The translations under genes were made by a program, and so were the position numbers. From Pyrenophora tritici-repentis (taxonomy: Eukaryota > Ascomycota > Dothideomycetes > Pleosporales > Pleosporaceae), in contig NC_089392.1 of assembly GCF_003171515.1 (NCBI RefSeq), positions 1,550,001 to 1,614,000 of the forward strand: DNA of 64,000 nt, written 5' to 3'. This document shows positions 1 through 11,187 of this stretch, piece after piece (position 1 is the stretch's first letter; the number at the start of each line of letters is the position of its first letter). The notes beneath the pieces are model-generated. The model was not told the DNA's origin and ran no database searches. It worked only from the letters and a program-made list of their open reading frames with translations.

Positions 1-19
1 CTTGTTGTATCTCGTCAAC

Positions 20-1341
20 ATGACTTCCTCGCTGCCGGGCAACCGCGATCTGCCAGTGTCCCAGTTCGACTTGAGCACATACTGGGGTCGCGTGCAGCAC
101 TCAGCCAACATATCAGATCCGAGGTGAGACATTGCGCGAGAGGTGGACTGCCTTTGCAAGATCTGGGGTGGTGAGTACCACGACCTTGGGCTTATACGGC
201 GTTTTATTGTGTCATAAACATGGAGCTTCAGTGCATACAGGTAGCAAATGCTGACTATGTGACAGAACGCTTCTCACCTCCTCCGCTGGTCTCGAAAATG
301 CGAAAAAACTTGTTACGGCATACAAGACGGGGAAGATGCCAGAGATGACACCAGAGCTGTGGAATGCGAAGAAGATAATCGACTCCACCATACACCCAGG
401 TACTGCAATCGGTGCTTTCGGCGCAATCACACGTTGAGCGGACGTCGCTGACAGGATCAAAGACACGGGACAGCCGGTCTTTCTGCCTTTCCGCATGTCA
501 TGCTTCGTTCTCACGAACCTGGTCGTCACGGCTGGCATGCTGACACCAGGTCTCAGTGTAAGTAACGCAGCAACAGCCCGCGTGGACAAGATACTGAATG
601 GGGGCAGACGGCAGGAACGCTCGCATGGCAAGTCACGAACCAGTCGGTCAACGTTGGTATCAACTTCTCCAACGCGAACAAGTCGATTCCGCTCTCTACC
701 TCGACCATTGTCCAGTCGTACCTCCTCGCAGTAAGCGCGTCCTGCGGTGTCGCGCTCGGCCTCAATGCGCTCGTGCCCCGCTTGAAGAGCTTGTCTCCCA
801 ACGCAAAGCTTATTGCTGGACGTCTAGTGCCATTTGCAGCCGTCGCTACAGCAGGTGCACTCAATGTGTTCCTGATGCGCGGGGAGGAGATTAGGCAAGG
901 GATTGACGTCTACCCGGCGCTGTCAGAGATTGAGAGGTACAAAGTTGAAACAGGTGATCTCGAGATCAAGCCTCTGGGCAAGAGCAAGAAAGCAGCCACG
1001 CTTGCAGTGGGAGAGACGGCGCTCAGTCGTGTCCTGAACGCGACACCGATCATGGTGCTGCCACCTCTCCTCCTTGTCAGGCTACAGAAGACAGAGTGGC
1101 TTAAGCAGAGGCCTAGGATGGTGACCCCGGTCAACTTGGGTGAGTCGATGTGGGGTGCAATATGACAGCATTAATAGCTAACGCGCAGCCAGGACTCATC
1201 TTCACAACTTCCATCTTCGCACTGCCGCTTGCGCTTGCTGCCTTCCCACAGCGACAGGCTGTCAGTGCGAAGACTCTGGAGCCGGAGTTTCACGATCGCG
1301 GTGGCAAGGATGGCTTAGTCGAGTTTAACCGTGGGATATGA
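20..1341 (+). CDS. fsf1: Sideroflexin (mitochondrial tricarboxylate/serine carrier family), Fsf1-like
   Basis: Predicted five-exon gene: 20-123, 266-399, 463-557, 608-1139, 1193-1341, giving 337 residues, the usual sideroflexin length. All junctions are GT..AG and keep frame. The start is the first ATG, followed by MTSSLPGNRDLPVSQFDL, the expected family N-terminus. Other family landmarks are HPDTGQPVFLPFRMSC across the exon 2/3 junction, NANKSIPLS, GRLVPFAAVATAGALNVFLMR and the C-terminal LPLALAAFPQR. Sideroflexins are multi-pass proteins of the inner mitochondrial membrane; the human member SFXN1 imports serine for one-carbon metabolism, and fungal members are much less studied. Introns are 142, 63, 50 and 53 bp; the first is unusually long for this window. 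Only 19 bp of upstream sequence lie in the window, so the promoter is missing. Family assignment is firm; the exact substrate is inferred from relatives. Confidence 0.93.
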
Positions 1342-1972
1342 GCGACGGGAACCAGTGTGCAGAAAGCTTCTGTGCTCTGTCTTCCCGCAGACTCTCGTGG
1401 CAGGCTCTATGCGTGGCAATTTGGACACATGTGTCGCACGACCAAATATTGAGCACAGCTGCAATGCCGGGGCTTGTTGTCGCCACGGGGGCTGGTTTGC
1501 GGCGAAGACGTGCTTCCTGATGATATGATTGGCTAGAATGCTCAAAGCATCACGAGAGCCGCACCAGGCGGGCGTTCTTGGAAACGAGGATGAGAACAGG
1601 TGTTATAATTTCCAAAAACTCTCTAGGCAGAAGCAATTTAATAATTAAATGCGACAGCTGATTTATCTGTGACGTGGGTTGGCGATCGGGGGTCAAAGTG
1701 GCCTTTTGACAAAGACCAGGTGTCAAATAACTTCTGGACAGGGTAGCTTAAGAACTACATGTACCAGTGCATCTCTCCCATTCTACACCGACCGACATTA
1801 CCCCGTCGCATTTCTCTGGGATAGATTCCCATCCCTTCTATTCTATTCTGCCGCTTGTCCCTGTGACCTATACCTATATATTGTGCTTTGCCCCCGCAAA
1901 GCTCGCACATCCCACCTCGAGCGTCCCACGTCCGCAGTTGACGACAGATTGCACACGTTTCCTTCACACAAT
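1342..1972. other. Intergenic region, fsf1 3' end to LHS1 promoter/5'UTR
   Basis: No gene seen. The first part should hold the fsf1 3'UTR. The 200 bases before the LHS1 ATG are pyrimidine-rich (CCCATCCCTTCTATTCTATT-like), typical of fungal 5' leaders. The LHS1 reading frame stays open upstream of the chosen ATG back to about 1679, but that extension is not conserved-looking and would bury the signal peptide. Confidence 0.5.
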
Positions 1973-4900
1973 ATGGCGCCACCAGGACGCCGGAGAGGCC
2001 AACTCTCCCCTGCCACCATTCTCCTCGGTCTTGTCTTCCTGTTCTCGTCAACGGCCTCAGCTGCCTCAGCCGTCATCGGAGTCGACCTTGGCACTGAATA
2101 CATCAAGGCTGCACTCGTGAAGCCGGGCATCCCTCTTGAGATCGTCCTCACCAAAGATTCAAAACGGAAGGAGACGTCAGCCGTTGCCTTCAAGCCTGCA
2201 AAGAGTGGGCCACTCCCGCCGGGCTCTTATCCCGAACGCTTCTACGGCAGCGATGCGATTGCGCTCCAAGCACGATTCCCCGGCGATGTATACCCCAACT
2301 TGAAGCACCTTCTTGGTGTATCAAGCGAAAGCGAAATCGTCGGCACATACAAGGAGAGATACCCTGCGCTTGAAGTCACAGGCACACAAGACCGCAACAC
2401 CGTCAGCTTCCAGAGCGGGGTATTCTCAAAGGACAAGTCTTACACGGTTGAAGAGCTACTGGCAATGGAGCTGAAGAATGTCAGGGAGAACGCAAAGGCG
2501 CTGGCAGGCAAGGCCTACGACATCCAGGACGTCGTTTTCACTGTCCCAGCATTCTACACCGTGGAAGAGAGGCGCGCGCTTCAGGTTGCGGCACGATTGG
2601 CGGGCCTCAAGGTTCTCAGTGTGGTATCTGACGGTCTAGCTGTTGGTCTCAACTACGCTACTGGCAGGACTTTCCCAGACGTTACAAAAGACGGCAAGCC
2701 GGAGATCAACCTCGTATTCGACATGGGCGCGGGATCTACGTCTGCCAGTGTTGTCAAGTTCCAGGGCCGTACTGTCAAGGATGTTGGCAAACGCAACAAG
2801 ACTGTCCAGGAGGTCCAGGTCATGGGTACTGGGTGGGACAGGACTCTTGGAGGCGATGCGCTGAACTCGCTCATCGTCGATGATATGGTCTCCACCTTCA
2901 CCGAGCTTCCGGCCGCAAAGAGCGCTTCGCTCACTGCTGACAAGGTCAAGACTCATGGACGAACCGCTGCGAAGCTCTTCAAGGAAGCTGAGAGGGTTCG
3001 TCAGATGCTCAGCGCTAACAAGGAGACAAATTCCTTTTTCGAGAGCTTCCATGAGGATATTGACTTCCGCTACAAGTTTTCTCGCACAAAGTTTGAGGAG
3101 CTTACCGCTGCCTATGCTGCCCGTGTTGACGGTCCAATTAACCGAGCTCTTGAGGCCGCTGGTCTTACCATTGCCGACATTGATTCCGTTATCGTCCACG
3201 GTGGTGCAAGTCGTACACCCTTCGTTCAAGCTCGTCTTGAGGCAGTTGCAGGCAAGAACAAGATCAGGGCGAACGTCAACGCCGATGAGGCCGCCGTGTT
3301 TGGTGCTGCCTTCAAGGCCGCTAGTCTCAGCCCTTCTTTCCGTGTCAAGGAAATCCGCGACTCAGACATTCAAGGATACAACCACGGCATTCAGTACTCG
3401 TTCAACCTCAAGGATCGCGACCAGAAGATTTTCACTCCTACCACCAAGCTTGGAGCGACCAAGGATCTCCCTTTCCAGATGATGGGCGAGTTCGAGTTCA
3501 CAATATATCAGGCACTGCCCAGGGCTAATGGCGATGTTTCCAAGGAGCCCACTCTTCGATTTTCAAGCGGCAACTTGACCAGGGCTGTCACCAAGATGAT
3601 TGACGAGGACAAATGCGACCGCCAAAGCTTCAACAACTACGTCCAGGTTAGGCTAAGCCCGATCACTGGTACTCCTGAAATCGTTTCAGCGTGGGTAACG
3701 TGCGAGACTGAGGAGGCCAAGGGTGGTATTGTCGATGGCGTCAAGAACTTGTTTGGTATGGGTGGCAAGAAGGACCAAGAGCCGCTCAAGGAGGGCGAGA
3801 GCTCCTCTTCATCTGCTTCGGCGTCCTCATCTTCTTCTACGTCATCCTCGGCTGATGCTGAGAGCACCGATGCCGCCAAGCCTGACGAGAAGAAGATCAA
3901 GACTGTCAAGTCCGCCATCACCTTCGATGTCGAGCAGCTAGGCTACAAGAAAATTCCTCGCAAAGAGCTCAAGAGGATGCAGGACAGGTGAGTTTGGAAC
4001 TTGATATAGACATTGGAAGCGTGCTAACGTAGATAGGCTCGCCGCTTTTGATTCGTCGGACAAGTCCCGTCGTCTTCGGGAAGAAGGCTTGAACTCGCTA
4101 GAAGCTTTCACTTACCGTGCACGCGATTACCTTGAGGATGAGTCCTTCATTGGCGCTTCCACAGCAGCTGTCCGCGAAAGTCTTGAGAAGGCACTCAGTG
4201 CTGCTTCCGAATGGATTTACTCTGAGGGTGCAGAGGCAGACGAGAAGACGCTGAAGAGCAAGCTCAAGGAGCTCGAAGATATCGTCAACCCTATTCTCAA
4301 GCGCAAAAATGAGGCGGCCAAGCGCCCAGATGCCATCAAAGACTTCAAAGACACGATTGCTCACATAAAGGAAGTCATCCAGCTTGTTGACAATCAGATC
4401 AAGACACAGTCATATGAAAGCTCCAAGAGCAGCGAAGCAGTATCGAAAGCGTCGGCTGAAGCATCTGCCTCTCCATCATCGACGGAGGCAATTGATGAGC
4501 TAGACGAAGAAGTCGATGCACCTGCACAGCCCGAGATTACCGAAGTCCCCACTGTCTACACCGAATCCGATCTTACGACAGTTCAGGAGGCTGCGTCCAA
4601 AGCCCAGGCCTGGATAGACGAGAACGAGGCTAAGCAAAGCAAGCTTGGTGCAACCGACGACCCAGCCTTCACAGTCAAGGACATCGCGGCTGAGAAGAAG
4701 AAGCTGGACGATGTGATTATGGACATGATGATGAAGAAGATGAAGCACTTCAAGCCCCCGAACCAGCAGAAGCCAAAGGCATCCAAGCCCAAGTCCAAGT
4801 CGGCAAAGGGAAAGAAGAACGCTAGTAAAAGCAAGAAGGCAGCTACAAAAGAGACGGATGCGCCTGCCGCAGGTGATGGGCCGAGTCGGGAGGAGTTGGA

Positions 4901-5063
4901 GGAAGCGCTAAAGAAGGCTGGCGTCAACAAGCCTAATGGCGATAACAACATTTTGAACAAGCTTAACCTGGACAAGGATGCAAGTGAGGAGGAAATCCTT
5001 GCTGCGATTAGCAAGGCTACAAAGGAGGGCAGGCTGAAGGATGAGGGGCACAGCGAGCTATAG
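1973..5063 (+). CDS. LHS1: ER lumenal Hsp70-like chaperone LHS1 / HYOU1 (Grp170 family)
   Basis: Two exons, 1973-3987 and 4037-5063, with a 49-bp intron that has a GCTAAC branch site; 1013 residues. The start is the ATG in ACAATATGG, which puts a hydrophobic signal peptide (about residues 13-33, ATILLGLVFLFSSTASA) at the N-terminus. The Hsp70 ATPase domain follows: VIGVDLGTEYIKAALV, LVFDMGAGSTSASVV and VIVHGGASRTPFVQARL. After a serine-rich linker near residues 605-625 comes the extended C-terminal region typical of large Hsp110/Grp170 members, rich in Lys and Glu. LHS1 is known in yeast as nucleotide exchange factor for BiP/Kar2 and as a holdase in protein import and folding in the ER. The chain ends in HSEL, a variant of the HDEL retrieval signal. 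The family is clear; ER location rests on the signal peptide and tail. Confidence 0.95.
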
Positions 5064-5955
5064 GCGATTGATTGGAGTAGAAGGATGCAGATGCCAAGAG
5101 ATCAGACAGTGTTGTACTAAATGGGCCATGTGTATACCAAGCGAATGCGCCTGCACAAGCATCGAGATTTAAGAAGTTTAGGAAATTTGATTTTATCAAT
5201 TCAAGCGACTTTTTCCATGTACGATGACAACTACTGGCTGACTGCATGAAAGCTGGCGGCTCTTTAGTCGTGCTCACTCTTTTGCTATGCTAGTGTCAAT
5301 GGGCTACGGTGAGCTCTCCGCGAAGAGTCATTTGGTACATCATGTGCATTGTACCACGGTGACAGTCGGTGTCTTCGGACCAGCAGGAGTCACATGAGAC
5401 TTGGAAGACGTTTTACTTTTCAGTCGATAGCTGGACGCATTATAGCCTCACTGTTCTCTAGCAAACCTTGCCTGCCCCTCGTTATGCGGTTGGTAAGTTT
5501 GTCGCAGCGCTCTTGGCACGTCGTGAGCATCCGCCGCCCCGCGCGCGACAAGCAGTCGAGGCCTATCAATGGGAGCAACCGCCAACGAACAGTGGTGCGC
5601 TATCTGGGATCCATATCGCACCAGGCTTCACAGTTCACATGGACAATGTTGTACAGCAAAACTATGGGGCCAGGATGGACTAGATGCCGTTTCTACACAT
5701 TTTCGGTTACTCCCAACGACGGCATGTGCTAAAAGTCGGTAAACAAACGCCAACCTCTTGACACGTCGCCGACGCTTGCACTAGTGCCCCAGCCTCGCAT
5801 ATGTCCAGTGCCACATCAGTCCGTCTCAACTTCAGAGGGGCATCCCTGGATCCCATTGTATTTTTTTTTCTCAACCGTCCATATACTCGCGGACCCTGAA
5901 GTTGCACAAACACAAGCACAGTTGCACCATCGTCCAAAAGGCCGATATTCCGAGC
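5064..5955. other. Intergenic region, 892 bp, no gene seen
   Basis: Holds the LHS1 3'UTR and the upstream region of the next gene. Open frames at 5349-5732 and 5468-5683 are short and show no motif or composition that I would trust. A T-run at about 5862-5870 and a pyrimidine-rich stretch lie just before the next ATG. Confidence 0.45.
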
Positions 5956-8157
5956 ATGACTACCATCCACCACCCCGCTCCTCAGTCAGGCCTCACATCC
6001 TTTGCTGTTTACCAAGACCCACACGATCGCGAACCCATGTCACCTACCGAAATATATGCGGGGGATGACTCCTATCACTCTGAACGCTCGTTTGCAATGA
6101 CCGACGACGTTGCACACAGTATCGAGCTACACAACAGTCCCGAAGACGAGCCACAGCCGTACCGGAGCTCGTACACATCGCGAAATTCTGTCTCGCAACC
6201 ACGGCCGTCGTCGCACTATAGCTTCGTGTCCGCCGTGCCCTCGGATACGTCCATCTTGTCTAAATCAATGCTGCCTGCCAATGAGGCAGGTGCGCGAGCT
6301 CGCAAAGAGCGTCCGCGCTTCCGGAATAGCGAGTCGGGACGCAATATCCACATGTCGTCGCCACCGCCGGTGCTCGCACACCAAAGCTCCCACGAACGGC
6401 TAAAGGGGTCCTTCAAGTTGACGACGCCGATTAGGAATGGAGGAACCGAAACACCCGGATCGAGACAGTCCGGATCGCGAAGAAGGAGCATACGGGAGCC
6501 GCATAGCCCAAGGCCGACGCCGACGCCGACGCAGGCTCCGCTGGTCCTGCTGCATGTCACCATCTTGCCCATGCAGTTGCCGTATTCGCACGACATCATG
6601 GCTAGGATCATGCCCGATTGGCTGGTGGAGAACTACAAGCTCTTGGAGGAGAAGCTGCAGGACATTATCTTGATGCGGCGTGGTCTCCTCATCCCCCACC
6701 CGCGAGACGAATACGACCTACTCGAGGAGCGCATACTGGAGAGCTTGGAGCTCAAGACGCCCCGCATTCTCCCGTGCGGCCACTTTGTACCACCCGAGGA
6801 CAACGACGACCAGGAAGACGATGACGAGGTATCGAGCGTGGCTGACGAGACGACCGGACGAGGCAGTCGCATGAGTGGAGGCACACTGACCGAAGCGAGC
6901 AACCCCTCCGTCAATGGTGACCACAGCACGTGCACCGACTGTCACCGCCAACTCAAGAAGCCAGGCAAGGGCATCGGTGCCGGTACACGCAAGTGGGACA
7001 TCAAGATCTACGCCGCCAATGGACTGATGCGAGCTGCGGCATGGACTGCGTGCTGGAACGACATGGAGAGGTGCGATGTCGAGATTCACCCCTGGGTTCC
7101 GGAGGAGGTCCGCAAGACACTTGAAAAGCGAGCACAAGAGGAACTGGAGGCAGACAAACGCAAGGAGATGTACACCGTCGAGCTTCAACGACAAATACAA
7201 GAAGCTGCCGCGAAGACAAAGATTCTCGAGGAAGAGGCAAAGGCAAAGAAACGCCAGGAAGAGGCAGAGCTTCAGAAGAGCTTTGAAGAGGCTGCTGCCG
7301 CGTTGCAACGAAGTATCGAAGAGAAGGCAGTGGAGAAGAAGAGATTCCAGGAGGACCTCGAGACAAAACTCCAAGAGGCAAAAGAAGCTGTGCGTCTGGA
7401 ATTAGAGGCTAAGGCTCTCGCCGAATCAGATGCCGTCGCTGACCGCTTCCGTGCTCTGGAAACGCTTCTCAAGGAAAAGGAAAGAAATGAGGCTGCCATG
7501 CATGCTGCATCTTCCCAGTCTGGAACTTTACAGGTCCCCCTCAGCACACTGTTGAAAAACTACTTTTTCGTCCTCTTGGCCGATAAGCGCAATCTCGTCA
7601 TCATTCTGCTGGGTGCTGCTGTTGCATACCTGTCGATGAACTTGACTTTCGGACAGCAGGCTTCATCTTCCCAGATGCTCGAATTGCCCAACGAAGTCGT
7701 CATGGCAAACATGCCGAATGCCGTCACCGCTACTATGACTGCGACTTCCTACTCCACTCTGACTGTCACCGCGTTCCAAACCGCGGCCGTCATGCAGGAA
7801 ACTGCCGTACCCGTCGCAGTCGTCGCAGAGCCGGAGATTGGGATCCCTGAGGTCGTTCTTCCAGAGGTCATCATCCCTGAACCCAAGGTTATCGATGCCG
7901 TTGTCGAAGAGTCTCCCATGCCAACCACCCCTGCCGTTGAAGAACAAGAAGAAGCCCTTCCCACCAGTCCAGCCGTCGAGCTTCTCGATCCCGTTGACCA
8001 ACCTGCTCCTGTCACGGAACTCAAAATGGAACTCATCACTTCTTCCCCAGTCGTCGAAGACGTTGCCAATATCAGTCACGTACCCGCCATGAAGGCTTGC
8101 GTGCTAGAGCCCGTCTTCCAACTCGGTCCTGCTCACTGCGCTGCAAGTGCACTTTGA
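5956..8157 (+). CDS. Conserved-looking fungal coiled-coil protein with C-terminal membrane segment, function unknown
   Basis: Single-exon frame of 733 residues from ATG 5956; an in-frame ATG 54 bp upstream (5902) is the alternative start. I do not recognise a named function. Order of parts: a disordered Ser/Pro/Arg-rich N-terminus (residues 1-190), a compact hydrophobic stretch around 195-280 (LLHVTILPMQLPYSHDI, WLVENYKLLEEKL), an acidic segment, a CTDC pair near residue 325, then a WDIKIYAANGLMRAAAWTACW block. Residues about 380-515 are a strongly charged Glu/Lys/Ala coiled coil. A single hydrophobic span, LVIILLGAAVAYLSMNLTF (about 546-565), is followed by a Pro/Val/Glu-rich tail. The layout suggests a membrane-anchored scaffold, but that is inference. 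The frame stays open without stops and has normal codon use, so it is very likely a real gene. Confidence 0.85.
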   Translation: MTTIHHPAPQSGLTSFAVYQDPHDREPMSPTEIYAGDDSYHSERSFAMTDDVAHSIELHNSPEDEPQPYRSSYTSRNSVSQPRPSSHYSFVSAVPSDTSILSKSMLPANEAGARARKERPRFRNSESGRNIHMSSPPPVLAHQSSHERLKGSFKLTTPIRNGGTETPGSRQSGSRRRSIREPHSPRPTPTPTQAPLVLLHVTILPMQLPYSHDIMARIMPDWLVENYKLLEEKLQDIILMRRGLLIPHPRDEYDLLEERILESLELKTPRILPCGHFVPPEDNDDQEDDDEVSSVADETTGRGSRMSGGTLTEASNPSVNGDHSTCTDCHRQLKKPGKGIGAGTRKWDIKIYAANGLMRAAAWTACWNDMERCDVEIHPWVPEEVRKTLEKRAQEELEADKRKEMYTVELQRQIQEAAAKTKILEEEAKAKKRQEEAELQKSFEEAAAALQRSIEEKAVEKKRFQEDLETKLQEAKEAVRLELEAKALAESDAVADRFRALETLLKEKERNEAAMHAASSQSGTLQVPLSTLLKNYFFVLLADKRNLVIILLGAAVAYLSMNLTFGQQASSSQMLELPNEVVMANMPNAVTATMTATSYSTLTVTAFQTAAVMQETAVPVAVVAEPEIGIPEVVLPEVIIPEPKVIDAVVEESPMPTTPAVEEQEEALPTSPAVELLDPVDQPAPVTELKMELITSSPVVEDVANISHVPAMKACVLEPVFQLGPAHCAASAL

Positions 8158-8832
8158 GCTTCTCTTCTCCTCTTGTTCATTCTTCTCCTTTGTTGTCAAT
8201 TCAACACGCTTTCAACGTCAACGTCTGAACGTAGCTATATGATTCTCCTTTTTCCTTTTTTTTCTCTCTCCCAAACATGGCAATGCCATGACATACCATG
8301 CCTCTTTAACGACGATTATGTAGCGCGCATCCTCGTAATGATATCCCCTTTGGTGCTGACGAAAGTTGCATCAAGCTGTTTGTCAGATTGTGTTTTTTGT
8401 TTGTTTCTCTCCCTTTCTCAGCAGGACAGGATGTTTGTTGCGGAAAGTTTGGATTTGAGTTTGAGTTTGATTACGACAGTTGTTGTTTTGCATAGTTTGC
8501 ACGTAGATGGAACTTGTAGATGGCTTTTTGTCGATAGTAAATACCAATCAATACCAATCACTATGTCAGTGCTCACTCTGCTCTCTCTGTTCTTGTGGTT
8601 GAACATGTCAGGACTTGAATCATCAGTCTTTTGCGTATGCTTTCTAAGTCTCGTGGTTAAGTCTCGTGGTTTAATCATGACCGCCTTGTATTCACAGCAC
8701 AGCGTAAATGTCAAAGTATCCACCCTATCGAATAGTGTGGTATTCGTTATTATCGTGATTATACAACATCCTCATCTCCTCTCCCTCCTTCTCCACGCTC
8801 ACAACAGCAGTACTTCGTACACATACGCCCGC
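8158..8832. other. Convergent intergenic region, 675 bp
   Basis: Lies between two genes whose 3' ends face each other (stop at 8157 on +, stop at 8833 on -). It is T-rich on the + strand (8240-8420) and should hold both 3'UTRs. A frame open on + through 8173-9225 is rejected as antisense to the deubiquitinase. Confidence 0.5.
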
Positions 8833-10074
8833 TCAATCCTCGGCAATCCCCTGCTTCCTCGCCTCCTCATTCCTCTTCTTACTCCTCACCACCGCCTCCT
8901 CAACCCACGCCTCATACTCCTTCTCTCCCTTCTCCAACTTACCCGCTACAACCGCCTTCAGCAGCTCGCCCACAAAGCCAACGAAGTTATGCCGTCTGAG
9001 CGAGTTCTCCCACAGCCAGCGAGCGCGCTTATCCTCCTGCTCCTCAAGCTCCTCCTCGTCGCCGATTTCACGGGCGCGGATCCGCAGGTCGCGACAGCAT
9101 GCCATGAGGTTGAAGCGGATTTCCGTGGCTGGGTAGCGGGCGATGCGGCGCTGGAGGACGGGTATGACTTTGGCGGGGAAGTCCTGGGGCTTGCAGGGGC
9201 CGTGGGATATGGGGGCTGGTTGTAGGCCGTCGAGTTCGTAGAGGGTGTTGTTTATGCTTGTGTAGCTGTGGATTTATATGTTACTTTCTGGGTGGGTGAA
9301 TTGAGAAGGGAGAGGTTGGAAGGTAAGGGAAGGCAGGACTTACGCGATAAAATGGAATACATCGTCGTCTTCGGTTGCCGTACGCTGTGTCTCGTCGACA
9401 AAAGGTGAGGAGCGCGCAAACGAGTTGTGTGTTTCGCGGATGAGATCGGAGTTTGAAAGCGTTTCTCCTCGCAGCTATTATGTATCCAATGTATGTCAGT
9501 CTCTCATGCGATCCGGAAGAATACATGTCCCTGCATGTCTATTTTTTTCTAACGTACCTCTGGTGGGAAATCCCCCGCAAACTCCTTGAACTCTTTCAGT
9601 TCCTTCCCAATATCCACTTCCTCCTCCCGATTCAACAACAGTGACACAATCGCTTGCGTACCACATGCATTCTGTATCGTCTGCGCGGGGAAAAAGAGGG
9701 TATTCGCCGCCTCGTAGTCGTACGTCCCATCCTTGGGTACATCACTCGGTTTCTCGCCCGTCGGGTATTTGAACAGGAAGATGACGCCGTAGAGTGTTCC
9801 CAGTGCTTGTAGGTCCGCCGGGTCGAGCGTGGTGAGCTCCTCAAACTGTACGTCTTTTACGCCGAGCTTCTCGATGAGGTAGGTGAAGACGCCCTGTTTT
9901 GTGGTTTAAGCTTGTATTCAACTACATGTCTTGTTTCCTTCCTTTTTGCTACGTGTTGCGCGCGTGTAAAAGGCGGTAATGCAAGCAAGACTAAAAGAAG
10001 GAAACAAAGTAGAAGGAAAAGTAAAAGAGGAGTCCTACTGCATCGGACTCGATGGTGTTCCAGCCCCCAGACAT
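8833..10074 (-). CDS. Ubiquitin C-terminal hydrolase, UCH37/UCHL5 type
   Basis: Four exons on the minus strand: 10074-10039, 9893-9558, 9474-9344, 9265-8833; 311 residues. The short first exon encodes [12 protein letters not shown] and joins cleanly to [20 protein letters not shown]. Peptidase C12 residues are visible: the nucleophile Cys in QNACGTQA, the His in [10 protein letters not shown], and the Asp in NTLYELDGL. The C-terminal extension ([20 protein letters not shown]) is the helical UCH37-like tail that in animals and fission yeast docks the enzyme to the proteasome or INO80. The enzyme cleaves ubiquitin from chains and small adducts. Lengths and motifs match the family, so the assignment is firm. 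It shares a 1.1-kb divergent upstream region with the arylsulfatase; nothing suggests a functional link between the two. Confidence 0.93.
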
Positions 10075-11187
10075 GGTGGGTGGGTGGCGCCGTCGGAGTG
10101 TTCTTCTTGCTTGTTGTTTTGCGCGGTCGATGGCGCGGTTGTTTGTGGTAGGCGAGTTCGAGCTGTTTGTCGAAATGGTCACCTACGCCATTGCTATGGA
10201 CGCCTACCGCCGGAACAAGACTCGGCCCGTGTTCGGAATGGTTCCGAAGAGTCTCCCCCACTTGGAGACTGGCTACATGGGATTTCCTAGTTTACGTTAA
10301 ATTTGGACATGGAAGTCTTGTGGTGATGATGGCCACGCATCATGATGAAGATGGTGAAGGGTTCTAGGTGGAATTTTCGTACTTTTCTACGATAATGGGA
10401 AGTGTTTCTGTCACGTACACGGCTCTTCATGTATAACAAAAATGACCTCGGTATTCGATGCTTACGAAACAATCATGCGCACTCACCTCTGCCACCAAAC
10501 TCTGAATCTCCCATGCGATACACAGAAAAGACACTCAACCCATCAATGTCATAACCGGAGATGCACGCACACAACGCTAGCCAACCCATCCTTAATTACG
10601 CATGGGCCCCCATCTCAGCCAGCCTCATCCAGGCCATCAAGGCATCCACATTACGCTCTTCCCCGCAATCACTAGTCATCTAGCCGAACCTTGTCTCTTT
10701 CCGCTGCCGGTAAATTGCATGGGCTAGACGTGTACCGTTTCCCTACTAAACCAGCCAGATGCCGAACAGAGTAGGTTTGTCGAGTGACGGCATGTGTCTC
10801 CACCTAGTCCCGATGATGGTCAACATCACGTCTTATTTCCGCCTTTCCATCTAGATGTTGGATTAAGTCTTTGGTGACGACTGGTGAGGTTGCCGTGTGA
10901 TAGCAGTGTCCAATAGGATTGGGGATTAGATGGCGCCGTGGGGCGCATACTCGTCGGGTATGCGATAGCCAGCCTCGTTTTGGTCGATGTGCCGAGCACG
11001 CAATGGCGATGTCGCCTAGCGACATTAACATTGAGCTGACAAGACAAGCTGTCGCTGAACAAGGGAAAAATGGCTGTGACGACAAGGCGTCGGGCGTAGA
11101 CTTATATTGTATGGGCTTACTTGACGTCCGTCAGCGTTTTTGCCATCCGACTTTCCGTAGCCGTTCTGGTGAATCCATCCCATCACC
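10075..11187. promoter_or_regulatory. Divergent promoter region between UCH37 and arylsulfatase, 1113 bp
   Basis: The two starts (10074 on -, 11188 on +) face away from each other, so both promoters should lie here. I see no clear TATA box. Frames inside it (10442-10675, 10919-11227) are short and give no recognisable protein. Confidence 0.45.

Noticed and set aside
2636..3229. 197-codon minus-strand frame
   Set aside because: Lies wholly antisense to the Hsp70 ATPase domain; no motif.
6718..7374. 218-codon minus-strand frame
   Set aside because: Antisense of the coiled-coil region; Leu/Cys-rich as expected for the complement of Glu/Lys codons.
8173..9225. 350-codon frame on the + strand
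   Set aside because: Its right half is antisense to exon 4 of the UCH37 gene, its left half lies in a T-rich 3'UTR and reads as Leu/Ser/Phe-rich filler.
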